NCBI GenBank assembly: GCA_943371235.1
Contig: CALRTZ010000077.1
Span: 1-7,136 of the forward strand
Direction of reading: 5' to 3'
DNA length: 7,136 nt
Origin: CAJBVG01 sp943371235
GTDB lineage: Bacteria > Bacteroidota > Bacteroidia > Sphingobacteriales > Sphingobacteriaceae
Position numbers and translations under genes: made by a program. The notes below the pieces were generated by a model. The model had not been told where the DNA came from. It made no database searches and was given only the letters and a program-made list of their open reading frames with translations. Positions 4,891 to 7,136 of this stretch are shown here, piece by piece (within the stretch, counting starts at the first letter, position 1; each line of letters starts with the position of its first letter).

Positions 4891-6765
4891 ATGAAAAGAT
4901 TTACCAAAATTATGAGTTTAATACTTGCTCTTTCAAGTATTACAAGTATTACTCAAGCAGACCATCTGGCAGATAGGCTATTGTTTTCTGCACGATTAAA
5001 TGGGGCAAACATCATCCCAATACCAGTTATGAACAATGCAAGCGGTGTTGCAGGCTTAATGTTAAACAGTACAAGAGATACTTTGTACATGAATTTTAGT
5101 GCTACACAACTAAGTGGTGCTATTACAGGTTTTCATATTCATGAAGGCGATGGTAATACAAACGGACCTGTACTTTTAAATTTAGAACCTGCATTAAGCG
5201 GAAACTATGCAAAAGCAAAAGTGGTAGTTAACCAGGCTTTATTAACCAAACTATTGCGTGCTGAAGTGTATTTAGCAGTACATACAGCTGCTAATCCTAA
5301 TGGTGAAATGCGCGGTCAAATTAAATTAGAAACTGATTTCGGATATTACACTGAAATGGATGGAACACAACAAGTGCCAATGAATGCAAGTACTGCAAAA
5401 GGTGTTGCGGCTATTAATTTAAGTTTAGATGGTAAATTTTTAGAAGTAAAATCGGTAACCGATGGTTTAAGTGGTGCTATAATGGGCGCGCATTTACACA
5501 AAGGTATTGCTGGTACAAATGGTGGCTTATTAGTTGATTTAAGTTCAATGATTTCAGCAAATGGTCGTGCATTGTATGGTGTTGTTGAAATTGATGACTC
5601 AATTAAGTCTGTTTTCCAAAACTATGTAAAAACAGGCATGGTGTATTTAAACATACATACCATGGCAAACCCAAATGGAGAAGTACGTGGGCAAATTAAA
5701 TACGATCAAAACTTACGATTTGATGCACGTATAGATACCACTCAAATTACTGGAAATTTAAATACCATTTCATCTGCAATTGGTGCTGCTAAATTCTCTT
5801 TAAATTTAACCTACGATACATTAAAGTACTACATCGTAGCAAGTAATTTAACAGGTGCAATTGCTGCAGCTCATATACATAATGCTGAACCAAATATGGA
5901 TGGCGGTGTAGTGTATGAATTCCCAACGACTGCATTTAATGGAAATGTAATAAGTGGAGCATGGACAAAATCAAACGGATTAACGGAGAACTTAATTTCA
6001 CAATTATTATATGGTAACTTATACGTTGCGATACACACTGCTGAAAATCCTGCAGGCGAATTAAGAGGACAAATTTTCAGATTAGCACGTGAAGGTTTTG
6101 TGGCTGATATAGATGCTATGCAATCTATTCCTTCATCAAACTCAACAGCTACAGGAAGTGGTATTGTAACTTACGATCGCGATAGAAGAAACTTACACTA
6201 CATGATTACCGTTTCTGGCTTAAGTGGAGCTATAAATGCAGCACATTTACATAAGGGAATTAAAGGTGAAACTGGTGGTGTAGTATATGAGTTAAACTTT
6301 GTAAACAATGGTGCCTTCGGATATTGGAATAACATGAATACGCCTGCATTTAACAATGCTCAATCAATAACATTCAGAAGAAATGATAGTGTATATGTTA
6401 ACTTCCATACTACTAATTTCCCTAACGGAGAAGTACGCGGACAATTTATTAGAAACTATACAAACATTGGTGTAGTAATAGGTGGTACTACCGGCATCAA
6501 TAATAATTTCGGCAACAATGTAAGTTTATATCCAAATCCAAGTACAGATAACATAAACATTAGTTTCGAATCTAAAAATAATGAAAGGATTACCATCAAT
6601 ATTTCAGATATAAACGGAAGAGTTGTATTAATAGAAAGAACTGATGTACAAAAAGGCAACAATGTTGTAAACGCAAACATTGCTGAACTTAATGCAGGTA
6701 TGTATATTATAAGCTTGAGCTCTGATTCAGGTAATAGTTACAGAACAAAATTTGTAAAGAAATAA
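4891..6765 (+). CDS. Secreted four-CHRD-domain protein with T9SS sorting domain
   Basis: This is a 624-residue exported protein. The signal peptide is about 1-23 (ending TQA). It is followed by four tandem CHRD domains, roughly 30-145, 150-270, 275-396 and 400-520. Each has an H-x-H motif (82-84, 201-203, 328-330, 452-454) and a downstream H-T-x-x-x-P-x-G-E-x-R-G-Q motif (starting at 131, 256, 382 and 506). Twelve of the protein's 14 histidines sit in these motifs, and there is no cysteine. A type A T9SS sorting domain (about 543-624: VSLYPNPSTDNINISF, DINGRVV, LNAGMYII) ends the protein. CHRD domains occur in chordin and in many bacterial secreted proteins, where their biochemical role is unclear. 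The gene starts 63 bp after the preceding gene, with an A-rich, weakly structured leader (ATATTTAAAAACACACACAT), which suggests good translation. It could share the upstream transcript or have its own promoter; I see no clear -33/-7 pair. A terminator follows directly. Confidence 0.94.
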   Translation: MKRFTKIMSLILALSSITSITQADHLADRLLFSARLNGANIIPIPVMNNASGVAGLMLNSTRDTLYMNFSATQLSGAITGFHIHEGDGNTNGPVLLNLEPALSGNYAKAKVVVNQALLTKLLRAEVYLAVHTAANPNGEMRGQIKLETDFGYYTEMDGTQQVPMNASTAKGVAAINLSLDGKFLEVKSVTDGLSGAIMGAHLHKGIAGTNGGLLVDLSSMISANGRALYGVVEIDDSIKSVFQNYVKTGMVYLNIHTMANPNGEVRGQIKYDQNLRFDARIDTTQITGNLNTISSAIGAAKFSLNLTYDTLKYYIVASNLTGAIAAAHIHNAEPNMDGGVVYEFPTTAFNGNVISGAWTKSNGLTENLISQLLYGNLYVAIHTAENPAGELRGQIFRLAREGFVADIDAMQSIPSSNSTATGSGIVTYDRDRRNLHYMITVSGLSGAINAAHLHKGIKGETGGVVYELNFVNNGAFGYWNNMNTPAFNNAQSITFRRNDSVYVNFHTTNFPNGEVRGQFIRNYTNIGVVIGGTTGINNNFGNNVSLYPNPSTDNINISFESKNNERITINISDINGRVVLIERTDVQKGNNVVNANIAELNAGMYIISLSSDSGNSYRTKFVKK

Positions 6766-6790
6766 TAATGTAGATATAATTTTTCTTAAG

Positions 6791-6822
6791 AACCAGGTGT
6801 ATTCATTTATACCTGGTTTTTT
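6791..6822 (+). terminator. Intrinsic terminator after the CHRD gene
   Basis: AACCAGGTGTA (6791-6801) pairs with TATACCTGGTT (6808-6818) over 11 bp, including one G-U, around a 6-base loop. Six T residues (6817-6822) follow, partly inside the stem. It lies 25 bp after the stop codon at 6765. Read on the minus strand the hairpin is followed by CTTAAGAAAAATT, which lacks a U-tract, so it should stop mainly plus-strand transcription. Its T-tract overlaps the stop codon (6821-6823) of the convergent OmpA-like gene. Confidence 0.9.
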
Positions 6823-7136
6823 ATTCAACAAAACCTACCACTTTAAATTCAGTTCTTCTGTTTTGTTGATGTTCCTTCTCTGTGCACTTTACCCCATCGG
6901 CACATTTGTTTATTAGCATGTATTCTCCGTAGCCTTTTCCTGTAATTCTACTCTCTGCAATGCCTTTGCTTATGATGTAGGCAGCAGAAGACTTAGCTCG
7001 TTTATCAGAAAGCGTTTCATTGTATTTAGAGCTAGCTCTTGAGTCGGTGTGTGAACTTAATTCTATTACTATTTCGGGATTATCATTTAAGAGTTTCACA
7101 ATTTTATCTAATTCTATGGCAGCATCTGCACGTATG
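6821..7136 (-). CDS. OmpA-family C-terminal domain protein (5' part outside the window)
   Basis: The reading frame stays open to the window edge, so only the last ~104 residues are seen. The GTG at 7099 is an internal valine, not a start. Upstream of it the frame continues as RADAAIELDKIVKLL, normal OmpA-C sequence. The domain shows IVIELSSHTDSRASS and NETLSDKRA. These contain the aspartate (HTD) and arginine (DKR) that bind diaminopimelate in peptidoglycan in this family, then ITGKGYGE and the terminal NRRTEFKVVG. A cysteine pair, CADGVKC, is typical of Bacteroidota versions. The protein would anchor an outer-membrane complex to the cell wall. In this phylum such C-termini occur on TPR/beta-propeller envelope proteins, including T9SS-associated ones such as PorE, but the deciding N-terminal part is not visible. 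The gene converges on the CHRD gene. Confidence 0.93.
   Translation of the reverse strand, partial: IRADAAIELDKIVKLLNDNPEIVIELSSHTDSRASSKYNETLSDKRAKSSAAYIISKGIAESRITGKGYGEYMLINKCADGVKCTEKEHQQNRRTEFKVVGFVE

Noticed and set aside
6456..6680. 74-codon minus-strand open frame
   Set aside because: It is antisense to the T9SS sorting domain of the CHRD protein and has no independent support.

Overview
The window looks like chromosomal DNA of a low-GC member of the Bacteroidota. Three neighbouring genes encode secreted proteins ending in type A type IX secretion (T9SS) sorting domains. There is also a LytS/LytTR-type two-component pair, and translation starts have A-rich leaders rather than Shine-Dalgarno sites. 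The genus cannot be determined from the sequence.

Layout. Positions 1-332 hold no gene that I can support, but they form a striking 313-bp imperfect palindrome (3-315). It consists of two inverted copies of a ~110-bp unit, and each unit is itself bounded by a 17-bp inverted repeat, so the same 17-bp word occurs four times. On the minus strand, 2070 to 333 is a two-gene operon: a four-TM sensor histidine kinase (His_kinase family) overlapping by 14 bp a LytTR response regulator. A 211-bp divergent intergenic region (2071-2281) holds small dyads and an 8-bp direct repeat with a 21-bp period. On the plus strand follow three exported T9SS cargo proteins. The first is a seven-repeat FG-GAP/VCBS propeller with an ASPIC/UnbV domain. 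It is translationally coupled (ATGA overlap) to a CBM9/DOMON-like beta-sandwich protein. After a 63-bp gap comes a protein with four CHRD domains. The plus-strand block ends at a clear intrinsic terminator (6791-6822). The T-tract of this terminator overlaps the stop codon of a convergent, window-truncated gene for an OmpA-C (peptidoglycan-binding) envelope protein.

How the genes may work together. The histidine kinase would sense an unknown membrane signal and phosphorylate D56 of the LytTR regulator, which could act on the shared divergent region and so on the adjacent secreted proteins. That link is inferred from adjacency only. The FG-GAP and CBM9-like proteins are probably co-produced and both exported to the cell surface or medium by T9SS. 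The most unusual item is the palindrome at the left edge. The gene content itself is otherwise ordinary for the phylum.
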